Shown here: positions 52,538 to 60,122 of the stretch, piece after piece
Numbering within the stretch: the first letter of the stretch is position 1
Layout of the letters: each line of letters opens with the position of its first letter
Position numbers and translations under genes: made by a program
The notes under the pieces: model-generated
What the model saw: only the letters and a program-made list of their open reading frames with translations
Told to the model about the DNA's origin: nothing
Database searches by the model: none
NCBI GenBank assembly: GCA_019695115.1
Contig: JAIBAP010000015.1
Coordinates: forward strand, 1-64,000
Length of the DNA stretch: 64,000 nucleotides
From: Caldilineales bacterium
GTDB lineage: Bacteria; Chloroflexota; Anaerolineae; J102
Direction of reading: 5' to 3'

Positions 52538-53278
52538 ATGGCCCCCCCGATCCTGGCTGTAAGCGACCTGGCCCAGAGCTACGGCGCCCGCACGGTGCTG
52601 CGCATCGCCCGGCTTGAGCTGGCCGAGGGCGAATTGCTGGCCCTGGTCGGCCCCAGCGGCGCCGGCAAGAGCACCCTGCTGCGCCTCCTCAACTTCCTCG
52701 AACGCCCCAGCCAGGGCCAGATCTGCTATCGCGGCCGGCCCTATGTCCCCGAGACCTTGCCCCTGGACATCCGCCGGCGCATCACCACCGTGTTCCAGCG
52801 CCCGCTCCTGCTCGACGCCTCGGTGCGCGGCAATGTGGCCTACGGGTTGCGGCTGCGCGGCGGGGGCAATGGCCGCGGCGACAGCCATAGGCAAGAAGAG
52901 GAGGCGCTGGCTGCGGTCGGCTTGCAGCACCTGGCCCGCGCCCGCTCGCGCACCCTCAGCGGCGGCGAAGCCCAGCGCGTGGCCCTGGCCCGGGCCCTGA
53001 TCCTCCGCCCTGAGATCCTGCTGCTAGACGAACCGACCGCCAACCTCGACCCGGCCAACGTTCGCCAGATCGAACAAATCATCACCCGGATCAGCGCCGA
53101 GATGGGCACGACGGTCGTCCTGGTCACGCACCATGTCTGGCAAGCGCGGCGGCTGGCCCATCGCGTCGGTTTGCTCTATGATGGCGAGCTGCTCGAAATC
53201 GCCCCCACCAACCGCTTCTTCGATCACCCCGAACACCCCCTCACCCGCGCCTTCCTCCGCGGCGAGACCGTGTTCTGA
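52538..53278 (+). CDS. tupC: Tungstate/molybdate-type ABC transporter ATPase (TupC-like)
   Basis: 246 aa from ATG 52538. Walker A GPSGAGKSTLLRLLNFLE, Q-loop VFQRPLLLDASV, signature LSGGEAQRVALARAL, Walker B EILLLDEPTANLDP, H-loop VTHHVWQARRLA. Compact, without a TOBE domain, as in TupC and unlike ModC/WtpC. Completes the TupABC importer. Confidence 0.92.
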   Translation: MAPPILAVSDLAQSYGARTVLRIARLELAEGELLALVGPSGAGKSTLLRLLNFLERPSQGQICYRGRPYVPETLPLDIRRRITTVFQRPLLLDASVRGNVAYGLRLRGGGNGRGDSHRQEEEALAAVGLQHLARARSRTLSGGEAQRVALARALILRPEILLLDEPTANLDPANVRQIEQIITRISAEMGTTVVLVTHHVWQARRLAHRVGLLYDGELLEIAPTNRFFDHPEHPLTRAFLRGETVF

Positions 53279-53281
53279 TTC

Positions 53282-53503
53282 CACAAATGGGGGAAACACG
53301 GATAGTTTTGATTTCAAGCGTGAAGCGTGAAACGTGAAGCGTGAAACGTGAAGCGTGAAACGTGAAGCGTGAAGCGTGAAACGTGAAACGTGAAACGTGA
53401 AGCGTGGGCAATCTTCACGCAATACGCAATACGCAATACGCAATACGCAACACGCATCTCCCACCCTATTACCAAACAATCATTTGTGTTTCCCCTATTT
53501 GTG
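53282..53503. repeat. Heptamer arrays flanked by 18-nt inverted repeats (MITE-like unit)
   Basis: CACAAATGGGGGAAACAC at 53282-53299 and its complement GTGTTTCCCCTATTTGTG at 53486-53503 differ at one base. Between them are a GCGTGAA/ACGTGAA array (about 53316-53404) and a GCAATAC/GCAACAC array (about 53419-53456). The unit of 222 bases occupies the entire gap between tupC and moaC. It could be a non-autonomous insertion; I see no clear target-site duplication. Confidence 0.75.
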
Positions 53504-53515
53504 TCATAAAATCCT

Positions 53516-53977
53516 ATGCTCACCCATATCGATGCTCAGGGCCAGGCGGCGATGGTCGATGTCTCGGACAAGAACACGACCACGCGCACGGCCATTGCCG
53601 GCGCCCGCGTGGTCATGCAGCCCGACACCCTGGCCGCCATCCGCGCCGGCGATGTAAAGAAGGGCGATGTGCTCAGCGTCGCCCGCGTGGCCGGGATCAT
53701 GGCTGCCAAGCGCACGCACGAACTGATCCCGCTCTGCCACCCCCTCTTGCTGACCAAGATCGCCGTCGATTTCGACTATGTCGAGGATGGCGTCGAGGTG
53801 CGGGCCACCGTCCGCTGCCAGGGCCAGACCGGGGTGGAGATGGAGGCGCTGACCGCCGCCGCCGTCGCCGCCCTCACCATCTACGACATGGCCAAAGCCC
53901 TCGAAAAGACCATGCGCATCGAAAACATTCGCCTCCTGTACAAAGAAGGCGGTAAAAGTGGAGTTTTTGAGGCTTAA
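53516..53977 (+). CDS. moaC: Cyclic pyranopterin monophosphate synthase MoaC
   Basis: 153 aa. [64 protein letters not shown] and the GGKSG tail are canonical; catalytic Lys and His are present. Converts the MoaA product into cyclic pyranopterin monophosphate. No moaA is found in this window, so it must be elsewhere. Upstream is the repeat unit, with no obvious ribosome site. Confidence 0.96.
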   Translation: MLTHIDAQGQAAMVDVSDKNTTTRTAIAGARVVMQPDTLAAIRAGDVKKGDVLSVARVAGIMAAKRTHELIPLCHPLLLTKIAVDFDYVEDGVEVRATVRCQGQTGVEMEALTAAAVAALTIYDMAKALEKTMRIENIRLLYKEGGKSGVFEA

Positions 53978-53985
53978 GGCAAGTA

Positions 53986-54075
53986 GTTATTGGTTATTGG
54001 TTATTATGCGTTTCGCAACATAAGCACTCAATAACCAATAACCAATCTCCAATAACCAATCTCCAATAACCAATC
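53986..54075. repeat. Inverted pair of TTATTGG/AATAACC heptamer arrays between moaC and moaDE
   Basis: GTTATTGGTTATTGGTTATT (53986-54005) is complementary to AATAACCAATAACCAAT (54030-54046) and to further AATAACC/AATCTCC units as far as 54075. Transcribed, it would form a long AU-rich stem between two coding regions that are both needed for the same pathway. The same word family is at 41669-41690. Confidence 0.88.
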
Positions 54076-54087
54076 TATCCTCGACCG

Positions 54088-54783
54088 ATGAAAATCACGA
54101 TCAAACTTTTCGCCTCGACACGCGAGCTTTTCGGCGCTTCGACCATTACGCGCGACCTGCCCGATGGCGCCACCGTCGGCGACTTGCTCGAATTGTTGCG
54201 GCAAGAAACGAACGGCAAAGTGGCGCCGGGCTATCTGCACGTGGCCATCGACAAACGCTATGCCGGGCCGCAGACGGTGTTGCGGCCGGGCGACGAGGCG
54301 GCGGTCTTCCCGCCCGTCAGCGGCGGCGGCGAGAGCAAGCGTTTCTGGCTGACCGAAGAGCCGCTCTCGCTCGATGCTCTGGCCGGGCTGGTGACGGCGC
54401 CGGAGCGCGGGGGCATCGTCCTTTTCTCCGGCACGGTGCGCGGGATCACCGGGCCGCAAAGCACCGATTTCCTGGAATACGAGGCCTATGCCGAGATGGC
54501 CGAGACGGTGTTGGCCCAAATCGGGGGCGAGGTGCAGGACAGGTGGCCACAGGTGCTCGACATCGCCATCGTCCACCGCACCGGCCGGCTGGAAATCGGC
54601 GAATCGAGCGTGATGGTGGCGGTGGCCGGCGCGCACCGGCAGGGACTGTTCGATGCCTGCGCCTATGCCATCGAGCGGCTGAAACGGATCGCCCCGATCT
54701 GGAAGAAAGAGGTGGGGCCGGATGGAACCTACTGGGTGGAGGGGCCGCATGGAGATGGGGATCAGATAGGCGTGGATCGCTAG
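54088..54783 (+). CDS. MoaD-MoaE fusion, molybdopterin synthase
   Basis: 231 aa. The N-terminal MoaD domain (1-80, MKITIKLFASTRELFG ... VFPPVSGGGES) retains the Gly-Gly that is thiocarboxylated. The MoaE domain follows directly (about 85-225, GGIVLFSGTVRG, LEYEAYAEMAE, HRTGRLEIGESSVMVAVAGAHR, PIWKKE). Both catalytic Lys-type motifs of MoaE are visible. In known MoaD-MoaE fusions (for example mycobacterial MoaX) the protein must be cleaved after GG to release MoaD; the same must be assumed here. It adds dithiolene sulfur to cPMP. Confidence 0.93.
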   Translation: MKITIKLFASTRELFGASTITRDLPDGATVGDLLELLRQETNGKVAPGYLHVAIDKRYAGPQTVLRPGDEAAVFPPVSGGGESKRFWLTEEPLSLDALAGLVTAPERGGIVLFSGTVRGITGPQSTDFLEYEAYAEMAETVLAQIGGEVQDRWPQVLDIAIVHRTGRLEIGESSVMVAVAGAHRQGLFDACAYAIERLKRIAPIWKKEVGPDGTYWVEGPHGDGDQIGVDR

Positions 54784-54910
54784 GGGCGGGGACGGCGGCA
54801 TGGCCGGACGGTAAGCGGAGCTGCTTTGGCGCCAGCAAGACCCCCTGTCGTCTGCGCGCCCCGGTCGTATTGACAGCGATGACCCTTTCTGGGAGAATGC
54901 TGACCTTCCA

Positions 54911-54928
54911 TGTTAAGGTCGGTTAACA
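54911..54928. promoter_or_regulatory. Candidate operator upstream of the PiT-type transporter
   Basis: TGTTAA (54911-54916) and TTAACA (54923-54928) are perfectly inverted around GGTCGG, 38 bases before the transporter start. TTAACA-type half sites occur in phosphate-responsive PhoP boxes of some bacteria, usually as direct repeats, so this is only suggestive. Confidence 0.35.
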
Positions 54929-54965
54929 AGAGAGCCTGAACTCCACCCAGAGGTGGGCGTCGTCG

Positions 54966-55961
54966 ATGAATGAGTACATCATCTTTGCCATTCTGCTCGT
55001 CCTGGCCCTGACCTTTGCTTTTCTGAACGGCTTTCACGACTCGGCCAATGTCGTGGCGACGATGATCGCTTCGCGGGCTTTATCCCCGCGCGCGGCCCTG
55101 CTGCTGGCTGCAGCCGGCAATCTGGTCGGCCCGTTGATTTTTGGCGTGGCCGTCGCCAAAACCGTCGGCAAGGATATCGTCGACCCCAGCAGCATCACGA
55201 TCACGGTTGTCATCGCCGCCCTCCTGGCCGCCTCGGCCTGGAGTCTGATCACCTGGTGGTACGGCATCCCTTCCAGCTCGTCGCACGCCCTGGTGGGGGG
55301 GCTGGTGGGCGCAGCGATCGTGTTCGGGGGGACGGCGGTGATCGAGAGCAAAGGACTCTACACGGTCGTGATCGCACTGTTCACATCGCCGATCATCGGC
55401 TTCATTCTCGCCTGGCTGTTGCTGCGGATCATCCTCTGGCTGGCGCGCGGCTCGACACCCAGAGTCAACCGTACCTTCAATCGTCTACAACTGATCACCT
55501 CGTCGTCGCTGGCGCTTTCGCACGGCGCCAACGACGCCCAAAAGACCATGGGCGTGATCGTCATGGGCCTGGTGACGCTCGGTTTCCAGACTGCCTTCTT
55601 TGTGCCGCTTTGGGTAGTGGTCGTCAATGCCATCGCCATCGGCCTGGGCACGTACTTTGGCGGCTGGCGGATCATCCACACCCTGGGCGGCAAGTTCTAT
55701 CGCATCCGACCCATCCACAGCCTCACCTCGCAGGCGGCATCGGCAGGGGTGATCCTGGGCGCTTCGTTGGTGGGTGGGCCGGTGAGCACCACGCAGGTGG
55801 TCAGTTCGGCGGTGGTGGGAGCAGGGGCCTCCGACCGTCGCAACATGGTGCGGTGGGCCAATCTCGCGGACATCGGCATTGCCTGGCTGATCACCATCCC
55901 CGCCACGGCGGTCGTGGCCGCCGGCCTCTACCTCGTTCTACGCCTTCTCCTGGGACCATGA
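54966..55961 (+). CDS. PiT-family inorganic phosphate transporter
   Basis: 331 aa, about ten TM helices with the duplicated PiT signature: GFHDSANVVATMIASRALSP near the N-terminus and SHGANDAQKTMGVIVMGL in the second half, plus GIPSSSSHALVGGLVGA and GGPVSTTQVVSSAVVGAG. Moves phosphate (some relatives sulfate) with a cation. Coupled to the DUF47 gene 14 bases downstream, the usual pair. Its presence between cofactor genes and aor may be coincidental. Confidence 0.9.
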   Translation: MNEYIIFAILLVLALTFAFLNGFHDSANVVATMIASRALSPRAALLLAAAGNLVGPLIFGVAVAKTVGKDIVDPSSITITVVIAALLAASAWSLITWWYGIPSSSSHALVGGLVGAAIVFGGTAVIESKGLYTVVIALFTSPIIGFILAWLLLRIILWLARGSTPRVNRTFNRLQLITSSSLALSHGANDAQKTMGVIVMGLVTLGFQTAFFVPLWVVVVNAIAIGLGTYFGGWRIIHTLGGKFYRIRPIHSLTSQAASAGVILGASLVGGPVSTTQVVSSAVVGAGASDRRNMVRWANLADIGIAWLITIPATAVVAAGLYLVLRLLLGP

Positions 55962-55975
55962 GAGGAGTCACCGCT

Positions 55976-56599
55976 ATGAAACTACCCGGCACTGGGAAAC
56001 GTGAGAATATCTTCATCCACCTGCTGAAACAACAGGCCCGCTACCTGCAAGAGGGTGTGCAGGGCCTCATGCGCTTTGTGGGCGAGGGCGATGAGGCGGG
56101 GGCAGCGACGGTGGAGCGGTGCGAGAAGGAAGGCGACGAGGTGCGTCGCATCCTCATCGACGAGCTGCACAAGACCTTTGTCACGCCCTTCGACCGCGAG
56201 GATATCTACCAGCTTTCGCTCTATCTGGACGATGTGTTGGATTACACCTACACCACGGTCGAGGAGATGCACGTACTCAAGGTGCAACCCGACGAGCATC
56301 TGCTCGAGATGGTGCGCCGGCTGAACGAGGCCGCCGATGAGTTGGTGTTGGCGATGGAGCGATTGACCGACAATCCCATGGTGGCGCTGGACCACGCCCG
56401 CCGGGCCAAAGGCCGCGAGAATCAGATCGAGCGCGAGTATCGCCAGGCCCTGGCCGAGATCTTCACCGGCCCGGAAGACATCCACCACCTGATGGAGATG
56501 CTGCGCAAACGCGAGGTCTACCGGCATATCAGCAATGCCGCCGACCAGGCCGACCAGGCGGCCAATGTCATCGGCGAGGTGGTGGTGAAGATGGCGTGA
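55976..56599 (+). CDS. DUF47 family protein (PhoU-like, PiT regulator)
   Basis: 207 aa, all-helical. FIHLLKQQARYLQEGVQGLMRF, EKEGDEVRRILIDELHKTFVTPFDREDIYQLSLYLDDVLDYTYTT is typical of DUF47, a PhoU-like fold often next to PiT transporters and thought to regulate them. GAGAGGAG 8 bases upstream supports ATG 55976. The frame continues upstream through the transporter gene and is excluded. Confidence 0.9.
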   Translation: MKLPGTGKRENIFIHLLKQQARYLQEGVQGLMRFVGEGDEAGAATVERCEKEGDEVRRILIDELHKTFVTPFDREDIYQLSLYLDDVLDYTYTTVEEMHVLKVQPDEHLLEMVRRLNEAADELVLAMERLTDNPMVALDHARRAKGRENQIEREYRQALAEIFTGPEDIHHLMEMLRKREVYRHISNAADQADQAANVIGEVVVKMA

Positions 56600-56659
56600 G
56601 GCGGGCGTTTCTACCCTCGCGCCGCGCCACGCAACCCGGTCGTGACCGACCGCCGCCCT

Positions 56660-56689
56660 TTGACACAGACGACTTGCTTGTGCTATAAG
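56660..56689 (+). promoter_or_regulatory. Sigma70-type promoter of aor
   Basis: TTGACA at 56660-56665 and TATAAG at 56684-56689 with an 18-base spacer, the best promoter in the window. The predicted start near 56697 leaves a leader of about 240 bases to the aor ATG. Confidence 0.65.
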
Positions 56690-56696
56690 CCCTTCG

Positions 56697-56846
56697 TTCC
56701 AGTCCGCCGCATTCAGAGGAGCAAAATCATAGTCCGCTTGTCTCGCCGCCGTGGGCGAGCGCATCGTCGCAACGCCGCCTTGACGCGACCCTCCTTCCGG
56801 GTCGATTTCTTTGCCGCAAACGCTATGTCATCTTGACATAGCGTTT
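56697..56846 (+). promoter_or_regulatory. Structured aor leader with terminator-like hairpin (candidate attenuator or riboswitch)
   Basis: Three stems can be drawn: CTCGCC/GGCGAG (56742-56747/56754-56759), CGACCC/GGGTCG (56786-56791/56799-56804) and the 13-bp perfect AAACGCTATGTCA/TGACATAGCGTTT (56818-56830/56834-56846) followed by TTGTTTT. The last is a textbook intrinsic terminator placed inside the leader, about 120 bases after the promoter. Its core resembles the inverted repeat before tupA, so the site may alternatively be a protein-binding operator. I see no match to the known Moco RNA motif, but could not search. No protein is evident in 56600-56939. Confidence 0.6.
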
Positions 56847-56939
56847 TTGTTTTCTCCCACCCTGGTTCATCACCCCACCCTCCATCCCTCGTTCCCATCG
56901 GCGTGGACGACTCCCGCCACAACCAAGGAGAAAGTGACT

Positions 56940-58763
56940 ATGGCAATTACCGGTTTCAACGATCGACTTGCACGCGTCGACCTGAGCAGCGGCAAAGTGC
57001 ACTACGAAAAACTCAACCCCGAGCACGTCCGCAAATACGGCGGCGCTCGCGGGTTGGGCGTGAAGTACGTGTTGGACAACGGCCCCCATGTGGACCCCTT
57101 CTCGCCTGAAAACATCCTCTGTGTTTTGACGGGGCCGCTTAGCGGCACTGAAGTCAAGATGAGCGGTCGCCTAGCCGTGGTGACCAAGTCGCCCCTGACC
57201 GGAACCGTCACCGACAGCCACATGGGTGGCTGGACCGCCGCCAAGCTGAAGTGGGCGGGGCTGGACGGGCTGATCTTCATGGGCAAGTCGGATGCGCCCG
57301 TCTATGCCTATGTCGAGGATGGCGCCGTGACCCTGTTCGATGCCGATACGGTTTGGGGGATGGACACGCACGAGGCCGTGCGCTATCTGCAATCCGAGCA
57401 CGGCGATGACTGCTCGGTGATGTGCATCGGGCCGGCCGGCGAGAACCTGGTGCGCTACGCCAACTGGATGAACGAACATGAACGCGCGTCCGGGCGCGGC
57501 GGCACGGGCGCGGTTGGCGGCTCCAAAAACCTCAAGGCCATCGTCATCAAGGGCGACAAGCGCAGCCAGCCCAAACCGGTCGACCGCGCCGCCTTCAAGG
57601 CGGCCGACAAGCGGGCGCTGGAGGCAATCATGAACGAGGCGGTCGTCACGGCCCCGCGCAAGGGCGGCCTCTCGGTCTATGGCACCAACGTGTTGATGAA
57701 CATGGTCAACGTCATCGGCGCCCTGCCCACCAAGAACTCGCTCAGCACCTCGTTCCAGTTGGGCGAGGAGATCTCGGGCGAGCATGTGCGCGAAACCATC
57801 CTCTTCGAGGACCCCACCTGCCATGCCTGCCCGGTGGCGTGCAAGAAGGCGTTCGAGGTGCACGAGGGCAAGTACAAGGTCAAGGGCGAGAGCTACGAGT
57901 ATGAGTCGGCCTGGGCGTTGGGCGCCAACTGCGATATCGGCGACACCGAGGCCGTCGGCTATCTGATCATCCAGTGCAATCGCTATGGCATGGACACGAT
58001 CGAGACGGGCAATGTACTCTCGATGTACATGGAAGCCACCGAAAAGGGCCTGACCAACGGCAGCGGCCTGGCCTGGGGCGACGCCGATGACGCCATCCTG
58101 CTGATCGAACGCATCGCCCGCCGTCGGGACGATGTGAGTAACATGCTGGCAGAAGGCACCTATCGCGCCGCCGTCCAGTTGGGCGACCCGGACATCGCCA
58201 TGACCGTCAAAGGCCAGGCCATCCCCGCCTATGACCCGCGCGGCATCAAGGGGATGGGCATCGGCTATGCCACCAGCAACCGCGGCGCCTGCCACCTGCG
58301 CGCCTACACCCCCGCCGCCGAGGTCATCGGCAATGTGCTGGGGCCGGCCGAACTGACCGACCGCCTGGCCTGGGAAGGCAAGGGCAAACTGACCGTCATC
58401 TTCCAGAACGTCCACACCATGACCGACTGCCTGGATGTGTGCAAGTTCTCCACCTTCGCCGAAAGCCTGGACAACTTTGCCGAGCAGTTCACCGCCTTCA
58501 CCGGCGTCAAGACCACCGCCGCCGATCTGCTGAAGCTGGGCGAGCGCGTCTACAACCTGGAGCGCTACTACAACAACCTGGCCGGCTTCGGCGAGGGCAG
58601 CGACTACCTGCCCAAGCGCTTCCTGGAACTCCCGGCCGATGGGCAAGGCTCGGTGGGCAGTGTGACCGAGTTGGATGCCATGCTGGCTGAGTATTACGAG
58701 GCCCGCGGTTGGGTCAACGGCGTCGTGCCGGAGGGCAAGTTGCGCGAGCTGGAGATCCTGTAG
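56940..58763 (+). CDS. aor: Aldehyde ferredoxin oxidoreductase family tungstoenzyme
   Basis: 607 aa cytosolic enzyme oxidising aldehydes to acids with ferredoxin as acceptor, using bis-tungstopterin and a [4Fe-4S] cluster. N-terminal RVDLSSGKVHYEKL...YGGARGLGVKYV; tungstopterin-binding MSGRLAVVTKSPLTGTVTDSHMGG and ASGRGGTGAVGGSKNLKAIVIKG; cluster ligands C294, C297, C301 (CHACPVAC) and C501 (CLDVCKF). ATG 56940 has AAGGAG 9 bases upstream. The substrate subgroup (AOR, FOR, GAPOR or WOR5) is not clear. Downstream genes encode two MoaD-like proteins facing it, and upstream are the cofactor and metal-uptake genes. Confidence 0.93.
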   Translation: MAITGFNDRLARVDLSSGKVHYEKLNPEHVRKYGGARGLGVKYVLDNGPHVDPFSPENILCVLTGPLSGTEVKMSGRLAVVTKSPLTGTVTDSHMGGWTAAKLKWAGLDGLIFMGKSDAPVYAYVEDGAVTLFDADTVWGMDTHEAVRYLQSEHGDDCSVMCIGPAGENLVRYANWMNEHERASGRGGTGAVGGSKNLKAIVIKGDKRSQPKPVDRAAFKAADKRALEAIMNEAVVTAPRKGGLSVYGTNVLMNMVNVIGALPTKNSLSTSFQLGEEISGEHVRETILFEDPTCHACPVACKKAFEVHEGKYKVKGESYEYESAWALGANCDIGDTEAVGYLIIQCNRYGMDTIETGNVLSMYMEATEKGLTNGSGLAWGDADDAILLIERIARRRDDVSNMLAEGTYRAAVQLGDPDIAMTVKGQAIPAYDPRGIKGMGIGYATSNRGACHLRAYTPAAEVIGNVLGPAELTDRLAWEGKGKLTVIFQNVHTMTDCLDVCKFSTFAESLDNFAEQFTAFTGVKTTAADLLKLGERVYNLERYYNNLAGFGEGSDYLPKRFLELPADGQGSVGSVTELDAMLAEYYEARGWVNGVVPEGKLRELEIL

Positions 58764-58776
58764 TATCTGCGCCTTC

Positions 58777-58827
58777 GTGTTGCGTATTGCGTGTTGCGTA
58801 GGTTTTTTCTGCGCAACACGCAACACG
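58777..58827. terminator. Hairpin built of CGTGTTG heptamers between convergent aor and MoaD-like genes
   Basis: CGTGTTGCGTATTGCGTGTTGCG-type arm (58776-58798) and CGCAACACGCAACACG (58812-58827) pair across TAGGTTTTTTCTG. The array family is used as two inverted arms. It separates two genes that face each other and could end transcripts on both strands. Confidence 0.7.
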
Positions 58828-58829
58828 CC

Positions 58830-59132
58830 TCATTCCCCCTCAAGCGGCGCAAAAACGCGCTGGAGATGGCTGGTAGGAAAGAGGTCGAGGGTGTCGGTGG
58901 GCGAAAGGGGCGTGGCCAGACCTTGCAGAAAGACGATCTGGCGGCCGTTGCAGAAGACGGTGACTTGTCGGTTCAGGTTGCCGGCAGCATCGAACAGTCT
59001 TGGAGTGAGACCGGGGGCGCGCTCGGCCAGACGATGGAGGGCCTCGGCCACGGTGGGTGGGGCGGGCGAGGTCGCTTCGATCTGCCGCAGACCGGCAAGC
59101 TGGCGCAGCGTGCTATGGACGCGAATGATCAT
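58830..59132 (-). CDS. MoaD/ThiS-family beta-grasp protein lacking the terminal Gly-Gly
   Basis: 100 aa. MIIRVHSTLRQLAG ... TVAEALHRLAERAPGLTPRLFD ... VTVFCNGRQIVFLQGLATPLSPTDTLDLFP is the MoaD fold. The C-terminus continues to FAPLEGE with no GG, so it cannot be thiocarboxylated in the classical way. Its stop codon abuts the heptamer hairpin, so the tail may have changed when the repeat inserted. The start overlaps the preceding gene's stop (ATGA). Role may be regulatory or structural with AOR. Confidence 0.8.
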   Translation of the reverse strand: MIIRVHSTLRQLAGLRQIEATSPAPPTVAEALHRLAERAPGLTPRLFDAAGNLNRQVTVFCNGRQIVFLQGLATPLSPTDTLDLFPTSHLQRVFAPLEGE

Positions 59133-59413
59133 CGCTCACCCCCACCCACCGGCGGGAAGATATCCACATTGCCGCCTTCGGGGATGACCGTGCCGACGCC
59201 GTGCAGGAAGGTGATGTCCTTGCCGTTGACGAAGATATGGATGCGTTGCAGGACCTTGCCCTCGCCGTCCACCATTTCCGGGCGCAGGTCGGGCCAGCGG
59301 GCGAGCAATTCATCCACCAGTTGTTGGACGGTGGCTCCGGCGGGGGTCTCAACCGGGACAATGGCGCCGCCCACAATCGGGCGCAGGGTGGCATAGACTT
59401 TGAGGCGATACAT
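59129..59413 (-). CDS. MoaD/ThiS-family sulfur carrier-like protein ending VGGGER
   Basis: 94 aa. MYRLKVYATLRPIVGG ... TVQQLVDELLARWPDLRPEMVDGEGKVLQRIHIFVNGKDITFLHGVGTVIPEGGNVDIFPPVGGG closely follows archaeal-type MoaD, common beside AOR genes and sometimes called tungsten-cofactor MoaD. Two residues (Glu-Arg) extend past the Gly-Gly, so removal by a protease or a different use must be assumed. Convergent to aor and divergent from the nitroreductase gene. Confidence 0.88.
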   Translation of the reverse strand: MYRLKVYATLRPIVGGAIVPVETPAGATVQQLVDELLARWPDLRPEMVDGEGKVLQRIHIFVNGKDITFLHGVGTVIPEGGNVDIFPPVGGGER

Positions 59414-59501
59414 GGTTGGCTCCTGAAGGTCGGAAGTGCCGGAATCATATCATTCGCCTGCTCGAAGCCGAAGTCAGATCGAGATAGGCTATAATCGCCT
59501 C

Positions 59502-60122
59502 ATGTCTGCCTCCGATCCCTTCTGGCGCACCCTCCTCGACCGCCGCTCCGTCCGCCGCTACACCGGGCAGCCTGTCCCTCGCGGCCTGCTCGAACGCCTG
59601 CTCACCGCCGCCATCTGGGCGCCCAACGCCCACAACCGCCAACCCTGGCGCTTCGCCGTCGTCGCCCAGGCCGAGGCGCAACACCGGCTGGCCGCGGCTA
59701 TGGCTGAACGATGGGAACGTGATTTGCTGGCCGACGGCGCCGACCCTGCTCTTGCCGGGCGCCGCGCCGCCATCTCGCGCCAGCGCATCAGCGGGGCCGG
59801 CGCCGTGGTGCTCGGCTGCCTGACCATGACCGAGATGGATCACTACCCCGATCCCCAGCGCCAGCGGCTGGAAGAATTGATGGCCGCCCAGAGCCTGGCC
59901 CTGGCCCTGGGCAACCTGCTGTTGGCCGCCCACCACGAAGGTCTGGCCGGTTGCTGGATGTGCGCTCCCCTCTTCGTCCCCGATCTCGTCCGCGAGACAC
60001 TCGACCTACCCCCTGACTGGGAGCCGCAGGCCCTGATCACCCTCGGCTATCCCGCCGGCTACCCCGCCGAAACCCGCACCTCGGCCCGCCGCCCGCTCTC
60101 TGACGTCGTACTTTGGCGATGA
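59502..60122 (+). CDS. Nitroreductase-family protein of the F420 region (FbiB C-terminal-like)
   Basis: 206 aa from ATG 59502. The FMN-binding nitroreductase signature is RRSVRRYTGQPVPRGLLERLLTAAIWAPNAHNRQPWRFAVV, with ALALGNLLLAAHHEGLAGCWMCAPLFVPDLVRETLDLPPDWEPQALITLGYPAG in the C-terminal half. Direct coupling (ATGA at 60119-60122) to cofD suggests the dehydro-F420-0 reductase role that FbiB's C-terminal domain plays in actinobacteria and Chloroflexota. TATAAT at 59490-59495 lies 6 bases before the start, which would imply a very short leader, so it may not be the true -10. Confidence 0.8.
   Translation: MSASDPFWRTLLDRRSVRRYTGQPVPRGLLERLLTAAIWAPNAHNRQPWRFAVVAQAEAQHRLAAAMAERWERDLLADGADPALAGRRAAISRQRISGAGAVVLGCLTMTEMDHYPDPQRQRLEELMAAQSLALALGNLLLAAHHEGLAGCWMCAPLFVPDLVRETLDLPPDWEPQALITLGYPAGYPAETRTSARRPLSDVVLWR

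Noticed and set aside
56697-56846. Known Moco/Tuco RNA motif
   Set aside because: The characteristic conserved blocks are not visible by eye, so I reported only an unassigned structured leader. A covariance-model search would decide.
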